NCBI RefSeq assembly: GCF_028737265.1
Contig: NZ_JAQZAK010000001.1
Location: forward strand, 248,001-312,000
Length of the DNA stretch: 64,000 nt
Direction: 5' to 3'
Source: Actinomycetospora callitridis
GTDB taxonomy: Bacteria; Actinomycetota; Actinomycetes; Mycobacteriales; Pseudonocardiaceae
Made by a program: the position numbers and the translations under genes. Below, in pieces: positions 20,836-28,324 of this stretch (position 1 is the first letter of the stretch; each line of letters opens with the position of its first letter). The notes below the pieces were generated by a model. That model was not told the DNA's origin and did no database searches. It was given only the letters and a program-made list of their open reading frames with translations.

Positions 20836-21444
20836 TCATGCCGGCTGGGCGGGCGGGGCGGATGCCTCGTGGGCGCCCTGCGGCTGGTGCCGACCGGTGA
20901 CGTGGTCGGGGTACCAGCCCGTGAACTTCACCGCGGCGACGATCGCGACGATCGGCACCACCCAGTTGAAGACGTCCGAGGTCACACCGAGGTACGCGAC
21001 GGCCGCGTCACAGAGCGCGTTGAGGACGAACACCAGACCCCACACCGCGGTGATCACACGGTTGATCTGCTTGAAGGTCGGGCTGTTCCAGTACTCACGC
21101 GGCGTCTGCTGCCGTGCGTAGTACTCGGTGAACGGACGGCCCACCGCCAGCGACCCGAGGGCGACGAGCGCGATCACGATGCTCGAGAGCATCTGGGCGC
21201 GGTCCTCGATCGGCTGCAGGGTCGCGCGGTCCAGCGTCAGCGCGAGCACCACCAGCACGCCGAAGAAGAGGAGGCCCGCGGCGTCGAGGACGCTGATCGA
21301 GCGGGTGCTGCGCCAGCTGGGCACCGAGAGGATCAACGAGCAGAGCAGCGCCGCGAGGGCCGCCCACATCCAGGTGCTGGGTCCGGCGACCACGCTGAAG
21401 ACGATCCAGGGGACGAACCCGAGGAAGATGGCAGCTTTCTGCAC
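20836..21444 (-). CDS. small multi-pass membrane protein
   Basis: A 202-residue protein with about five or six transmembrane helices (first KAAIFLGFVPWIVFSVV). A cytoplasmic-looking motif, PFTEYYARQQTPREYWNSP, recalls septation-protein-A-like membrane families, but I cannot assign a family firmly. The GTG at 21444 is chosen because GGAGG lies 7 nt upstream; the open frame continues further as non-conserved sequence. It sits directly upstream of the carotenoid oxygenase and may act with it at the membrane, an inference from gene order alone. Confidence 0.78.
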   Translation of the reverse strand: MQKAAIFLGFVPWIVFSVVAGPSTWMWAALAALLCSLILSVPSWRSTRSISVLDAAGLLFFGVLVVLALTLDRATLQPIEDRAQMLSSIVIALVALGSLAVGRPFTEYYARQQTPREYWNSPTFKQINRVITAVWGLVFVLNALCDAAVAYLGVTSDVFNWVVPIVAIVAAVKFTGWYPDHVTGRHQPQGAHEASAPPAQPA

Positions 21445-21463
21445 GGCGAGGCCTCCTGAAGAC

Positions 21464-21480
21464 GATGACTGTGCGTCATC
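21464..21480. promoter_or_regulatory. GATGAC-N5-GTCATC palindrome ahead of the membrane-protein gene
   Basis: A perfect 6+6 bp inverted repeat with a TGTGC spacer lies about 20 nt ahead of the GTG start at 21444, just outside the Shine-Dalgarno region. It may be an operator in the leader of the membrane-protein/carotenoid-oxygenase operon, or a short mRNA hairpin. Confidence 0.35.
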
Positions 21481-21711
21481 TTGAGAGAGGCAGGCGGAGG
21501 ACTCAAGAGTCCGGACCCGGAGTTCCCACTCCCGGTGGGTAACGATCTCGTCGAGCCTGCTGAGCCGAACGGGTGGCTCGCTCCGGGGGTCGCCCGTCCC
21601 TTTCGCTGCACCGGGCTCGGGTCCTCGCCGCCGGCGGCAATTCCTACAGGCCGCGACGAGCGGTCCCTCCTCGGTGCGCTCTGTTAGCCACATTGGGCAA
21701 ATCGATGCTTG
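21481..21711. other. non-coding stretch with no recognised element
   Basis: Between the operator-like palindrome and the divergent promoter repeat I see no gene with a start, ribosome site and codon bias, and no convincing hairpin or repeat. It probably holds the leader of the leftward operon. Confidence 0.4.
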
Positions 21712-21758
21712 CGCTTGACACTAAGAGCTACAAGCCACACTGTGTTGTTTGTCAAGCG
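21712..21758. promoter_or_regulatory. divergent promoter region in a 9-bp inverted repeat
   Basis: CGCTTGACA (21712-21720) and TGTCAAGCG (21750-21758) are perfect inverted copies 29 nt apart. Each arm contains TTGACA, a consensus -35 box, one on each strand. The AT-rich interior could hold both -10 regions (minus-strand TGTAGC lies 17 nt from its -35). The rightward arm lies about 100 nt before the repeat-protein gene. The arms may equally be paired repressor sites. Confidence 0.5.
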
Positions 21759-21816
21759 AGAGAAGACACCCCGCACGTCTGCGTGCTGACACCGGTCAGC
21801 GACGAGAGAAGCCGAT

Positions 21817-24534
21817 GTGAAGTACCGACCGATACTGACCACCTTCGCGGTGGCCGGACTGATATGCGGCGGCGCCGTCGGCACCGCCGTGGCCGCCGAC
21901 CCCGCGCCCTCCGCCGTGGCGGCTCCACCCGCCCTGGTGGCCCAGTCCGCGGCCACGCCCGGGCTGGACCCCTTCGCACCTCCCGCGGCGGGCGGGCTCG
22001 ACCCCGTCCTGCCGGCCGCCTCCGTCGGCGCCGTCTCGGGCGCCACCCCCGGCCTCTACGGCGGCACTCGCGACAACGCCTGCGACAGCGCCTCGATGGC
22101 CTCGTTCCTGCAGGCCAACCCGGACCGCGGCAACGCGTTCGCCGCCGCCCAGCGGATTGCGCCCGCCGACATCGGAGGCTACCTCGACGCACTGACGCCG
22201 GTCACGCTCCGCGCGGACACGGCGGTGACGAACAACGGGTTCTCCAACGGCAGCGCCACCCCGTTCCAGGCCGTTCTCCAGGCCGGGACCGCGGTCATGG
22301 TCGACGAGTTCGGCGTGCCCCAGGTCCGCTGTGCGTGCGGGAACCCGCTCGAGGGGTCGGTGCAGAACGGGCCGGCCGGCCTCACGGGCGACACCTGGGA
22401 GGGCCTCTCCTCCGACGACGTCGACTCGATCAGCGCGTCGGATCACCGCATCGACGAGTTCGCCCTGGTGACGCCGACGAACGAGACGATGACCCGGCCC
22501 ACCGGGAGCCACGGTGACCGGGACTACGTGACACCGGGCGGCAGCACGACCGGGACCACTGCTGGCGGGACCACTGCTGGTGGCACGACCGCTGGTGGGA
22601 CGACGGCTGGTGGGACGACGGCTGGTGGGACGACGGCTGGTGGGACGACGGCTGGCGGCACGACGGCTGGCGGCACGACGGCTGGCGGCACGACGGCTGG
22701 CGGCACGACGGCTGGCGGCACGACGGCTGGCGGCACGACGGCCGGTGGCACGACGGCCGGTGGCACGACGGCCGGTGGCACGACGGCCGGTGGCACGACG
22801 GCCGGTGGCACGACGGCCGGTGGCACGACGGCTGGCGGCACGACGGCTGGCGGCACGACGGACGGTGGCACGACGGCCGGTGGCACGACGGCCGGTGGCA
22901 CGACTGCTGGCGGGACCACTGCCGGTGGGACCACGGCTGGTGGCACAACTGCCGGTGGCACGACGGCTGGCGGCACGACCGCTGGCGGCACGACTGCCGG
23001 TGGCACGACCGCGGGTGGCACGACCGCGGGTGGCACGACCGCGGGTGGCACGACCGCGGGTGGCACGACCGCGGGTGGCACGACGGCTGGCGGCACGACT
23101 GCTGGCGGGACCACTGCCGGTGGGACCACGGCTGGTGGCACGACTGCCGGTGGCACGACTGCTGGTGGGACGACCGCTGGCGGCACGACTGCCGGTGGTA
23201 CGACGGCTGGCGGGACCACTGCCGGTGGGACCACTGCTGGCGGCACGACTGCTGGTGGCACGACGGCTGGTGGCACGACTGCCGGCACGACGGCTGGCGG
23301 CACGACTGCTGGTGGCACGACTGCCGGCACGACGGCTGGCGGGACGACCGCTGGCGGCACGACCGCTGGCGGCACGACCGCTGGCGGAACGACCGCCGGT
23401 GGCACGACCGGGACGACCGCCTCGACCGGCACGACGGCCACCACTGCCGGTGGCACGACCGCCGGCGGCACGACAGCCTCGACCGGCACGACGGCCACCA
23501 CGGCCGGCGGCACGACCGGGACGACAGCCACGACCGGCACGACAGCCACGACAGCCACGACCGGCACGACAGCCACGACCGGCACGACCGGCGGCACCGC
23601 CACGGGCTGTGACCTCAGCGAGGGAGTCACGCAGGACGGCAACGTCATCACCGGAACGTCCGGTAACGACACCATCGACTGCACGAACGCCACCGCAGGC
23701 GTGACGGTCATCGGTGGCGACGGCAACGACACCATCACCGGAACGATCTACGCCGACAACCTTGACGGCGGGGGTGGCAACAACACGATCACCGGCGGTG
23801 CCAGCGCCGACGTCATCACTGCCGGCGATGGCAACAACACCCTCACCGGCAGCGAGGGCGACGACACCATCACCGCGGGCAACGGCGACAACATCATCAC
23901 CGGCAGCGCCGGCTTCGATGTGATCGTGGCCGGCACGGGCGCGAACACCATCGACGAGGGTGATCAGACCCCGACCCCGGATCTGGCTCCTGGAGCGAAT
24001 GCCCGGACCGCACCGTCAACAGACGGTCCCTTGGTCGACGAGCCGATCGTGCCTGACGCCGATGCCCCGATTGCTCCGGCCACTGAGGAGGCTCCGGCCA
24101 CTGAGGAGGCTCCGGCCACTGAGGAGGCTCCGGCCACTGAGGAGGCTCCGGCCACTGAGGAGGCTCCGGCGACCGAGGAGGCTCCGGCGACCGAGGAGGC
24201 TCCGGCGACCGAGGAGGCTCCGGCGACCGAGGAGGCTCCGGCGACCGAGGAGGCTCCGGCGACCGAGGAGGCTCCGGCGACCGCGGAGGCTCCGGCGACC
24301 GAGGAGGCTCCGGCGACCGCGGAGGCTCCGGCGACCGAGGAGGCTCCGGCCACTGAGGAGGCTCCGGCCACTGAGGAGGCTCCGGCCACTGAGGAGGCTC
24401 CGGCCACTGAGGAGGCTTCGGCCACTGAGGAGGCTCCGGCCACTGAGGAGGCTCCGGCGACCGAGTCGCTCAGGGCTCCGACGGCAGGGCTGGTCACGCC
24501 GGCTCTGATCGTGATGGAGGTCCTGGGGCTGTAG
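21817..24534 (+). CDS. secreted repeat protein: DUF6777-like domain, TTAGG repeats, RTX-like module, EEAPAT repeats
   Basis: A 905-residue protein starting at a GTG. Residues 1-26 form a Sec signal peptide ending AVA|AD. Residues 78-180 match what I recall as DUF6777 (GGTRDNACD, ADIGGYLDALTPV, TPFQAVLQAGTAV, RCACGNPL). Residues about 243-590 are Thr-Gly-rich TTAGG repeats, a candidate O-mannosylated stalk. Residues about 598-717 carry RTX-type nonapeptides (GGDGNDTI, GSEGDDTI) that would bind Ca2+. Residues 753-884 are 22 copies of a Glu-rich hexapeptide, then a short hydrophobic tail without a sortase motif. A terminator follows, then an HTTM gene pair on the same strand. Its function is unknown, probably extracellular. 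Confidence 0.85.
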   Translation: MKYRPILTTFAVAGLICGGAVGTAVAADPAPSAVAAPPALVAQSAATPGLDPFAPPAAGGLDPVLPAASVGAVSGATPGLYGGTRDNACDSASMASFLQANPDRGNAFAAAQRIAPADIGGYLDALTPVTLRADTAVTNNGFSNGSATPFQAVLQAGTAVMVDEFGVPQVRCACGNPLEGSVQNGPAGLTGDTWEGLSSDDVDSISASDHRIDEFALVTPTNETMTRPTGSHGDRDYVTPGGSTTGTTAGGTTAGGTTAGGTTAGGTTAGGTTAGGTTAGGTTAGGTTAGGTTAGGTTAGGTTAGGTTAGGTTAGGTTAGGTTAGGTTAGGTTAGGTTAGGTTAGGTTDGGTTAGGTTAGGTTAGGTTAGGTTAGGTTAGGTTAGGTTAGGTTAGGTTAGGTTAGGTTAGGTTAGGTTAGGTTAGGTTAGGTTAGGTTAGGTTAGGTTAGGTTAGGTTAGGTTAGGTTAGGTTAGGTTAGGTTAGGTTAGTTAGGTTAGGTTAGTTAGGTTAGGTTAGGTTAGGTTAGGTTGTTASTGTTATTAGGTTAGGTTASTGTTATTAGGTTGTTATTGTTATTATTGTTATTGTTGGTATGCDLSEGVTQDGNVITGTSGNDTIDCTNATAGVTVIGGDGNDTITGTIYADNLDGGGGNNTITGGASADVITAGDGNNTLTGSEGDDTITAGNGDNIITGSAGFDVIVAGTGANTIDEGDQTPTPDLAPGANARTAPSTDGPLVDEPIVPDADAPIAPATEEAPATEEAPATEEAPATEEAPATEEAPATEEAPATEEAPATEEAPATEEAPATEEAPATEEAPATAEAPATEEAPATAEAPATEEAPATEEAPATEEAPATEEAPATEEASATEEAPATEEAPATESLRAPTAGLVTPALIVMEVLGL
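22543..23600 (+). repeat. 15-bp tandem repeat array encoding TTAGG
   Basis: About 1 kb of in-frame 15-bp units with a consensus close to GGCACGACGGCTGGT, roughly 55 regular units, then a degenerate TTATTGT-type end. Sub-blocks share codon variants (GGT versus GGC for Gly, GCT/GCC/GCG for Ala), which points to local duplication. Because 15 is divisible by 3, all reading frames stay open through it. Units are back to back without spacers, so this is not a CRISPR array. Confidence 0.95.
24073..24468 (+). repeat. 18-bp tandem repeat, 22 units encoding APATEE
   Basis: Twenty-two units of GCTCCGGCNACNGAGGAG run without a break. Five GCC-ACT units come first, then a block of GCG-ACC units, then GCC-ACT units again with one more GCG-ACC unit at the end. 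Two units carry Ala for the first Glu and one carries Ser for Pro. The array gives about 40 closely spaced Glu residues. Confidence 0.95.
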
Positions 24535-24550
24535 GACGCCGTAGGCGAAT

Positions 24551-24582
24551 GGCTCCGACCTCGTGGACACGAGGTCGGAGCC
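24551..24582 (+). terminator. Rho-independent terminator after the repeat-protein gene
   Basis: GGCTCCGACCTCGT (24551-24564) and its exact complement (24569-24582) form a 14-bp stem with a GGAC loop, followed by TTTC. It begins 16 nt after the stop and separates the repeat-protein gene from the HTTM pair, although partial read-through remains possible. Confidence 0.85.
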
Positions 24583-24652
24583 TTTCGCAGTGAGTGGTTC
24601 TCACTCGGTCGGGGCGGGCGAGTTCGGATGCCCACCCATCGGTGCTGTCGAA

Positions 24653-25237
24653 GTGGACACGGATGTGAATGTGAACGAGGAATCGACGGACACCGACCGT
24701 TCCGACAATGCACAGGCGCCCCCGCACCGCGCTCTCTCCCGTCGTCGGCGAATCGTCATCACCCTTTTCGTGGTGGTCACGGTCGGGGCGGTCCTGGTCC
24801 AGAACATGCCGGACTCGGTGCTCAAGGGTGGCCTCATGGCGGCGGCGCGGCCGTATCTGAACCTGACCGGGTTGGACCAGACCTGGTCGATCTTCTCGCC
24901 GAACCCGCGTCAGGAGACCGCCTACATCCTTGCTCGCGTCGAGCGGATCGACGGTTCCGTCGCGTTCCGTCCGATCCCCACCGGTGTCGGACCGTCGGAG
25001 TACTGGGGATACCGGTGGCAGAAATACGGAGAGAGCCTCACCGAGCCCGGCGGGGGTCGTGCGCTCTGGAGGCCGTACGCCGAGTGGGTCGTCGGCGAGG
25101 ATCGCAGCGAGGGCAACGAGCCCGTGCGGGTCACTCTCCTCCGTCGGTCGTCGACGAACCTGCCGCCCGGGGTGCAGCCGGACGCCCTGCCCTTCGTCGA
25201 TCGCGACTTCTACACGGCGCCGGTGACGGCACGATGA
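24653..25237 (+). CDS. single-pass membrane protein, partner of the HTTM protein (DUF5819-like)
   Basis: About 194 residues from a GTG at 24653; other in-frame GTGs nearby leave the exact start uncertain. An acidic N-terminus is followed by RRRR and one transmembrane helix (IVITLFVVVTVGAVLVQ), then an extracytoplasmic domain with the hallmark DQTWSIFSPNPRQETAYI. WxxFxPNP proteins beside HTTM genes recall DUF5819 from memory. The stop overlaps the HTTM start (ATGA), implying a complex or shared substrate. No catalytic residues are obvious. Confidence 0.75.
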   Translation: MDTDVNVNEESTDTDRSDNAQAPPHRALSRRRRIVITLFVVVTVGAVLVQNMPDSVLKGGLMAAARPYLNLTGLDQTWSIFSPNPRQETAYILARVERIDGSVAFRPIPTGVGPSEYWGYRWQKYGESLTEPGGGRALWRPYAEWVVGEDRSEGNEPVRVTLLRRSSTNLPPGVQPDALPFVDRDFYTAPVTAR

Positions 25238-26250
25238 CCGCGACATGGGACCGGGTCCGCACGGGCTGGAACACGTTCTGGTTCCGGCCGGAGCCGACCT
25301 CGACCATCGCCCTCGTCCGGATCGTGTTCGGTTTCGTGGCGACCCTGTGGACGTTGTCGCAGCTCCCGACCCTGCTGACGTTCTACGGACCCCGCGGCGT
25401 GCTCCCGGTGCAGCCGGAGCTCGGTCCCGGGGCCTGGACACTCCTGGGTGTCTCCACCAGTGCCCCGGTGGTCATCTCTCTGTGGGTCGTGACCCTGCTC
25501 GGCGCGATCGGCGTCATGATCGGGTTCCGGACGCGGCTGGCCACGATCCTGCTGTTCGTCGGGGTGTTGTCGTTCGAGCGTCGGGATCCCTACATCCTCA
25601 ACGCCGGGGACGTCCTGCTGCGCACCCTGGCGTTCTACCTCGTGTTCTCCCCGGCCGGCGCCGCCCTCTCGGTCGACCGTTGGCGCCACGCGCGGGAACG
25701 GTTCTGGGAGTTCCCGCTGCGGGCGCCCTGGGCGCTGAGGTTGATGCAGATCCAGCTCAGCGTCATCTACTTCGCGACCCTGTGGGGGAAACTGCAGGGG
25801 GATCGGTGGCGTGACGGGACAGCGGTGTCGTACGCGTTGCGTATCGACGACATCCATCGTTTCGCGACACCGGGTTTCCTCACCGACTCGGTCGTCCTGT
25901 CCGAAATACTGACTTTCGGCACCCTGCTGCTCGAGCTCGCGCTCGCGATTCTCGTGTGGAACCGCACCCTGCGTCCCTGGGTGCTCGCGCTCGGGGTCTC
26001 CCTCCACCTGTCGATCGCGTTCTCGATCATGGTGGGGTTCTTCACGATGCTCATGCTCACGCTCTATCTGGCGTTCATTCCCGCGGAGACCGCCCGCCGA
26101 CTCATCCTGTCCGCGCCGGCGGCGCGGCGCCGGCGAAAGGCCACCCGGCGAAAGGTCACCCGGCGCCCGCCGGGGTCGTCGACCGGACGCCCGCCGGCTC
26201 ACTCGACGAAGTCAGATCGTGCGGAGAGTAGTGACGTAGTGCGCAGTTGA
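25234..26250 (+). CDS. HTTM domain membrane protein (vitamin-K-dependent gamma-carboxylase-like)
   Basis: A 338-residue multi-pass protein with 7-8 hydrophobic helices. FERRDPYILNAGDVLLRTL and IYFATLWGKLQGDRWRDG are typical of the HTTM family. The second aligns by eye with the VKGC segment that carries the catalytic Lys (here Lys186), followed by WxxG. A basic, low-complexity tail closes the protein. VKGC converts Glu to gamma-carboxy-Glu using reduced quinone; whether bacterial HTTM proteins do so is mostly untested. It is coupled to the upstream single-pass protein and lies next to a Glu-rich secreted protein. Confidence 0.85.
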   Translation: MTATWDRVRTGWNTFWFRPEPTSTIALVRIVFGFVATLWTLSQLPTLLTFYGPRGVLPVQPELGPGAWTLLGVSTSAPVVISLWVVTLLGAIGVMIGFRTRLATILLFVGVLSFERRDPYILNAGDVLLRTLAFYLVFSPAGAALSVDRWRHARERFWEFPLRAPWALRLMQIQLSVIYFATLWGKLQGDRWRDGTAVSYALRIDDIHRFATPGFLTDSVVLSEILTFGTLLLELALAILVWNRTLRPWVLALGVSLHLSIAFSIMVGFFTMLMLTLYLAFIPAETARRLILSAPAARRRRKATRRKVTRRPPGSSTGRPPAHSTKSDRAESSDVVRS

Positions 26251-26278
26251 GCCGTGAGACTCCCTCGTTGGCGTATTG

Positions 26279-26294
26279 CCGCAGCGTCCTGCGG
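26279..26294 (+). terminator. weak hairpin after the HTTM gene
   Basis: CCGCAG and CTGCGG pair around a CGTC loop 28 nt after the HTTM stop. The stem is only 6 bp and no U-tract follows, so terminator function is possible but weakly supported. Confidence 0.3.
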
Positions 26295-26369
26295 AGGTGA
26301 GGGTTGAGCCAGACGTCGTACCCGAGTCCCCGGTGCCTGTCGTCATGCGCACGCGGCGAGGGGATCGGC

Positions 26370-26732
26370 ATGGGTGTTTGCAGGGGTACGACTCCCTCCT
26401 CGGACGTGGCCGGACGAGAAGCCTCGCCCGGGGTGGTCCACCCACGGTGGTGCGACGAGGACGCCGCCGCCGAGTTCGACGGTGTGGAGCACGCCTCTCG
26501 GGCTCATCAGTGGCGCCCGGCGTACGAGCACGAGGTCGCGATCGTCGACCTGCTCCGCCAGGTCGTCTATCTCGACGGGGGCACCGAGATCCCCACGGCG
26601 ACCGTCCGTATCGACAACTCGTCGCAGCCCGGCGAGGTCGCCCTGACGGCGGAGGACCTCGCGACCTTCGCCGGCCGTCTCCTGAGCCTGCGTGCCGCCC
26701 TGATCGCCCAGCGCGGGGACTCGCCCCGTTAG
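26370..26732 (+). CDS. unknown protein with HPxWC...GVEH motif, copy A (DUF6907-like)
   Basis: A 120-residue protein. The ATG at 26370 follows GCGAGGGG by 6 nt. The core pattern HPxWC-x9-GVEHxSR-x3-WRPxY, then DNxxQPGE and AEDLAxxAxxLLxLR, is shared with the gene at 27961-28311, so the two are paralogues. His and Cys spacing suggests a small metal-binding or DUF6907-like fold. Each copy is followed by a convergent XRE-type regulator gene, here after one intervening small gene. The function is unknown. Confidence 0.72.
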   Translation: MGVCRGTTPSSDVAGREASPGVVHPRWCDEDAAAEFDGVEHASRAHQWRPAYEHEVAIVDLLRQVVYLDGGTEIPTATVRIDNSSQPGEVALTAEDLATFAGRLLSLRAALIAQRGDSPR

Positions 26733-26786
26733 GCGCTCGACCGACCTCACGGCGCGTGGCGGATGCCACGATGCGGTAGGCTCATT

Positions 26787-26800
26787 AACACAATCGTGTT
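26787..26800. promoter_or_regulatory. AACAC-N4-GTGTT palindrome
   Basis: AACAC, AATC and GTGTT form a perfect 5+5 bp inverted repeat in an unusually AT-rich patch between two small genes, about 75 nt ahead of the GTG at 26874. It may be an operator for the nearby XRE regulator. This is inferred from position. Confidence 0.35.
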
Positions 26801-26873
26801 CTGCGCTTCAGTGCAGCGAGAGCCCTGGTCCCCGGGTCTCCAGGCGCGATCGTCGCCCGACCGAGGGGGCCTC

Positions 26874-27143
26874 GTGCGCGACCAGAGCACTCACAGTCTC
26901 GATGCCGAGAGAGTGCTGGTCAGGGGGTTGCGTGCCGTGCTCACGGTGTCCTACGCACCCCTGGTCGGCAACGTCGCCCTGCTGGACACCACAGCCGCAG
27001 CCTGGACCCTCGAGCTCGACACGGGAAGCTCCGCGGAGGACCACTGCTGGGCGATGCTCGACCTGCTCAAGGTCCTGAGCTTCGGTGTGCAGGCCGCCGA
27101 CTTCGCGACGCCCTCGCCGTCGCTGCGACTGGTGCGGAGCTGA
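26874..27143 (+). CDS. small protein of unknown function
   Basis: An 89-residue protein starting at a GTG with GAGGGGG 5 nt upstream. The frame remains open further 5', but that part shows no ribosome site and less typical composition. The sequence has an alternating hydrophobic core (VLTVSYAPLVGNVALLDTTAAAWTLELD) that suggests a beta-rich fold, and no recognisable motif. It lies between unknown-gene copy A and the convergent XRE regulator, with a 21-nt gap to the latter's end. Confidence 0.55.
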   Translation: MRDQSTHSLDAERVLVRGLRAVLTVSYAPLVGNVALLDTTAAAWTLELDTGSSAEDHCWAMLDLLKVLSFGVQAADFATPSPSLRLVRS

Positions 27144-27164
27144 GGCCCGGCCTCACCCCGACGA

Positions 27165-27674
27165 CTACGACGACTCGGACGCCTCCGGCGATGCCCCCGA
27201 GGTCTCGGACGGGGCAGTGCTCTTCGGCCACCCCAACCGCAGCCCGCCGAGGGAGTCCGACCGGGCGCCGGCGAGGCCCTCGTCCGCCGACGCCTCGGCG
27301 ACGGCAGCACGGATCAGGGTCAGGATGGCGTCGCGCATGCCCTCCGAGAGTCGCTCCGTCCGTTCCGGCAGCAGCTCGGAGAACGCGTTGTCCCGACGGA
27401 CGACGTCGAGGCCGACCGTCTGCGCCGCCGCGAGGACGACCGTCGTGATGTCGACGTCCAGGACCCGCGCCATGACCGTCAGCGACTCCGGGTCCGGGAA
27501 CCTCCGTTGCGGGACCCCGGAGCCGAGCTGTTGCCAGCGGCCGCGTGTGAGCGCCTTGTCGGAGATGCGCTCGAGGTCGCTGTAGGACCATCCGCGATCC
27601 CGCATGCGAGCGCGGATGAGCTCGTGCAGAGGCATCGCGGGGCCGCCGTACCCGCTCGCGTCATCCTCGGACAC
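27165..27674 (-). CDS. XRE-type helix-turn-helix regulator A
   Basis: A 169-residue protein starting at a GTG. The helix-turn-helix is in residues about 14-80: LHELIRARMRDRGWSYSDLERIS, then LTRGRWQQL and FPDPESLTVMARVLDVDITTVVLAAAQ, the pattern of XRE-like regulators in actinomycetes. The C-terminal half is low complexity and Ser/Glu-rich. It converges on the small genes encoded rightward. In streptomycetes such regulators commonly pair with small partner genes, so it may regulate or bind the neighbouring products. Confidence 0.75.
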   Translation of the reverse strand: MSEDDASGYGGPAMPLHELIRARMRDRGWSYSDLERISDKALTRGRWQQLGSGVPQRRFPDPESLTVMARVLDVDITTVVLAAAQTVGLDVVRRDNAFSELLPERTERLSEGMRDAILTLIRAAVAEASADEGLAGARSDSLGGLRLGWPKSTAPSETSGASPEASESS

Positions 27675-27794
27675 TGCTCTCGCTCACCTCGCACCACGAC
27701 GAGCGGTCGCGGGCGCCGAACCCGGCGAGGACTCGCGAAGCGCCACTGCTCCGTCTACTGTGGCTCTCTCTTCGGCATCACTGTACTTGACGGG

Positions 27795-27812
27795 CCGTGC
27801 AAGGACGCACGG
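27795..27812. promoter_or_regulatory. CCGTGC-N6-GCACGG inverted repeat with adjacent TTGACG
   Basis: CCGTGC and GCACGG flank AAGGAC just downstream of TTGACG, in the 286-nt gap between regulator A (leftward) and unknown-gene copy B (rightward). TTGACG may be a -35 box for the rightward gene and the repeat its operator. The rest of the gap shows no other element I trust. Confidence 0.3.
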
Positions 27813-27960
27813 ATTCTGCCGGCACCAAGTTCCAATTCGGTCCGAGGCGTAACGCGGAGGGCCTTCGCTGCGAACCTCCTGTGCGGGGGCACGCATAGTC
27901 ACATCCCGGTCACGGACAGAGGCCGGTGTGGGCGCGGGATCGTCGTCGAGAGGAGCGCTG

Positions 27961-28311
27961 ATGGGTGACCGTCCCGGGCCGGACGATGCCGGACCGACGT
28001 TCGCCCAGGTCCTCGGCGACGAACTGGACGACACGAGCCATCCCGCGTGGTGCCAGTTCGACCGGCCCGGCGCCGTCGGCGGTGTCGAGCACGTGTCGAG
28101 GCTCTTCGAGTGGCGCCCTACCTACATGCCCGATGTCGCGGTGACCGGATGGTTGCGGCACGTCTCCTACCAGGACAGCAGCGAGGAGACCCCCGTCGTC
28201 GTCCTCCAGGTCGACAACCCCGAACAGCCGGGCGAGATGGGGATGAGCGCCGAGGATCTCGCGTCGCTGGCGGAGCATCTCCTGGCACTCCGGCGGACCC
28301 TGCTCGGCTGA
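27961..28311 (+). CDS. unknown protein with HPxWC...GVEH motif, copy B (DUF6907-like)
   Basis: A 116-residue protein; the ATG has AGGAG 5 nt upstream. It shares HPAWC, GGVEHVSR, EWRPTY, DNPEQPGE and AEDLASLAEHLLALRR with copy A at 26370-26732, and lacks a signal peptide. Its stop lies 13 nt from the stop of a convergent XRE regulator, reproducing the arrangement of copy A. The duplicated pairing suggests a functional unit. No biochemical role can be assigned. Confidence 0.75.
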   Translation: MGDRPGPDDAGPTFAQVLGDELDDTSHPAWCQFDRPGAVGGVEHVSRLFEWRPTYMPDVAVTGWLRHVSYQDSSEETPVVVLQVDNPEQPGEMGMSAEDLASLAEHLLALRRTLLG

Positions 28312-28324
28312 GCCGCCCGCCGGA

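Noticed and set aside
22524..23738. A minus-strand 404-residue PPAVV-repeat protein and a plus-strand Arg-rich frame over the 15-bp repeats.
   Set aside because: Repeat units divisible by 3 keep every frame open. Only the frame beginning at 21817 has a signal peptide, a domain before the repeats and an RTX module after them.
22543..24468. Tandem repeats considered as a CRISPR array.
   Set aside because: Units are 15 and 18 bp, contiguous and in frame, with no spacers and no cas genes nearby.
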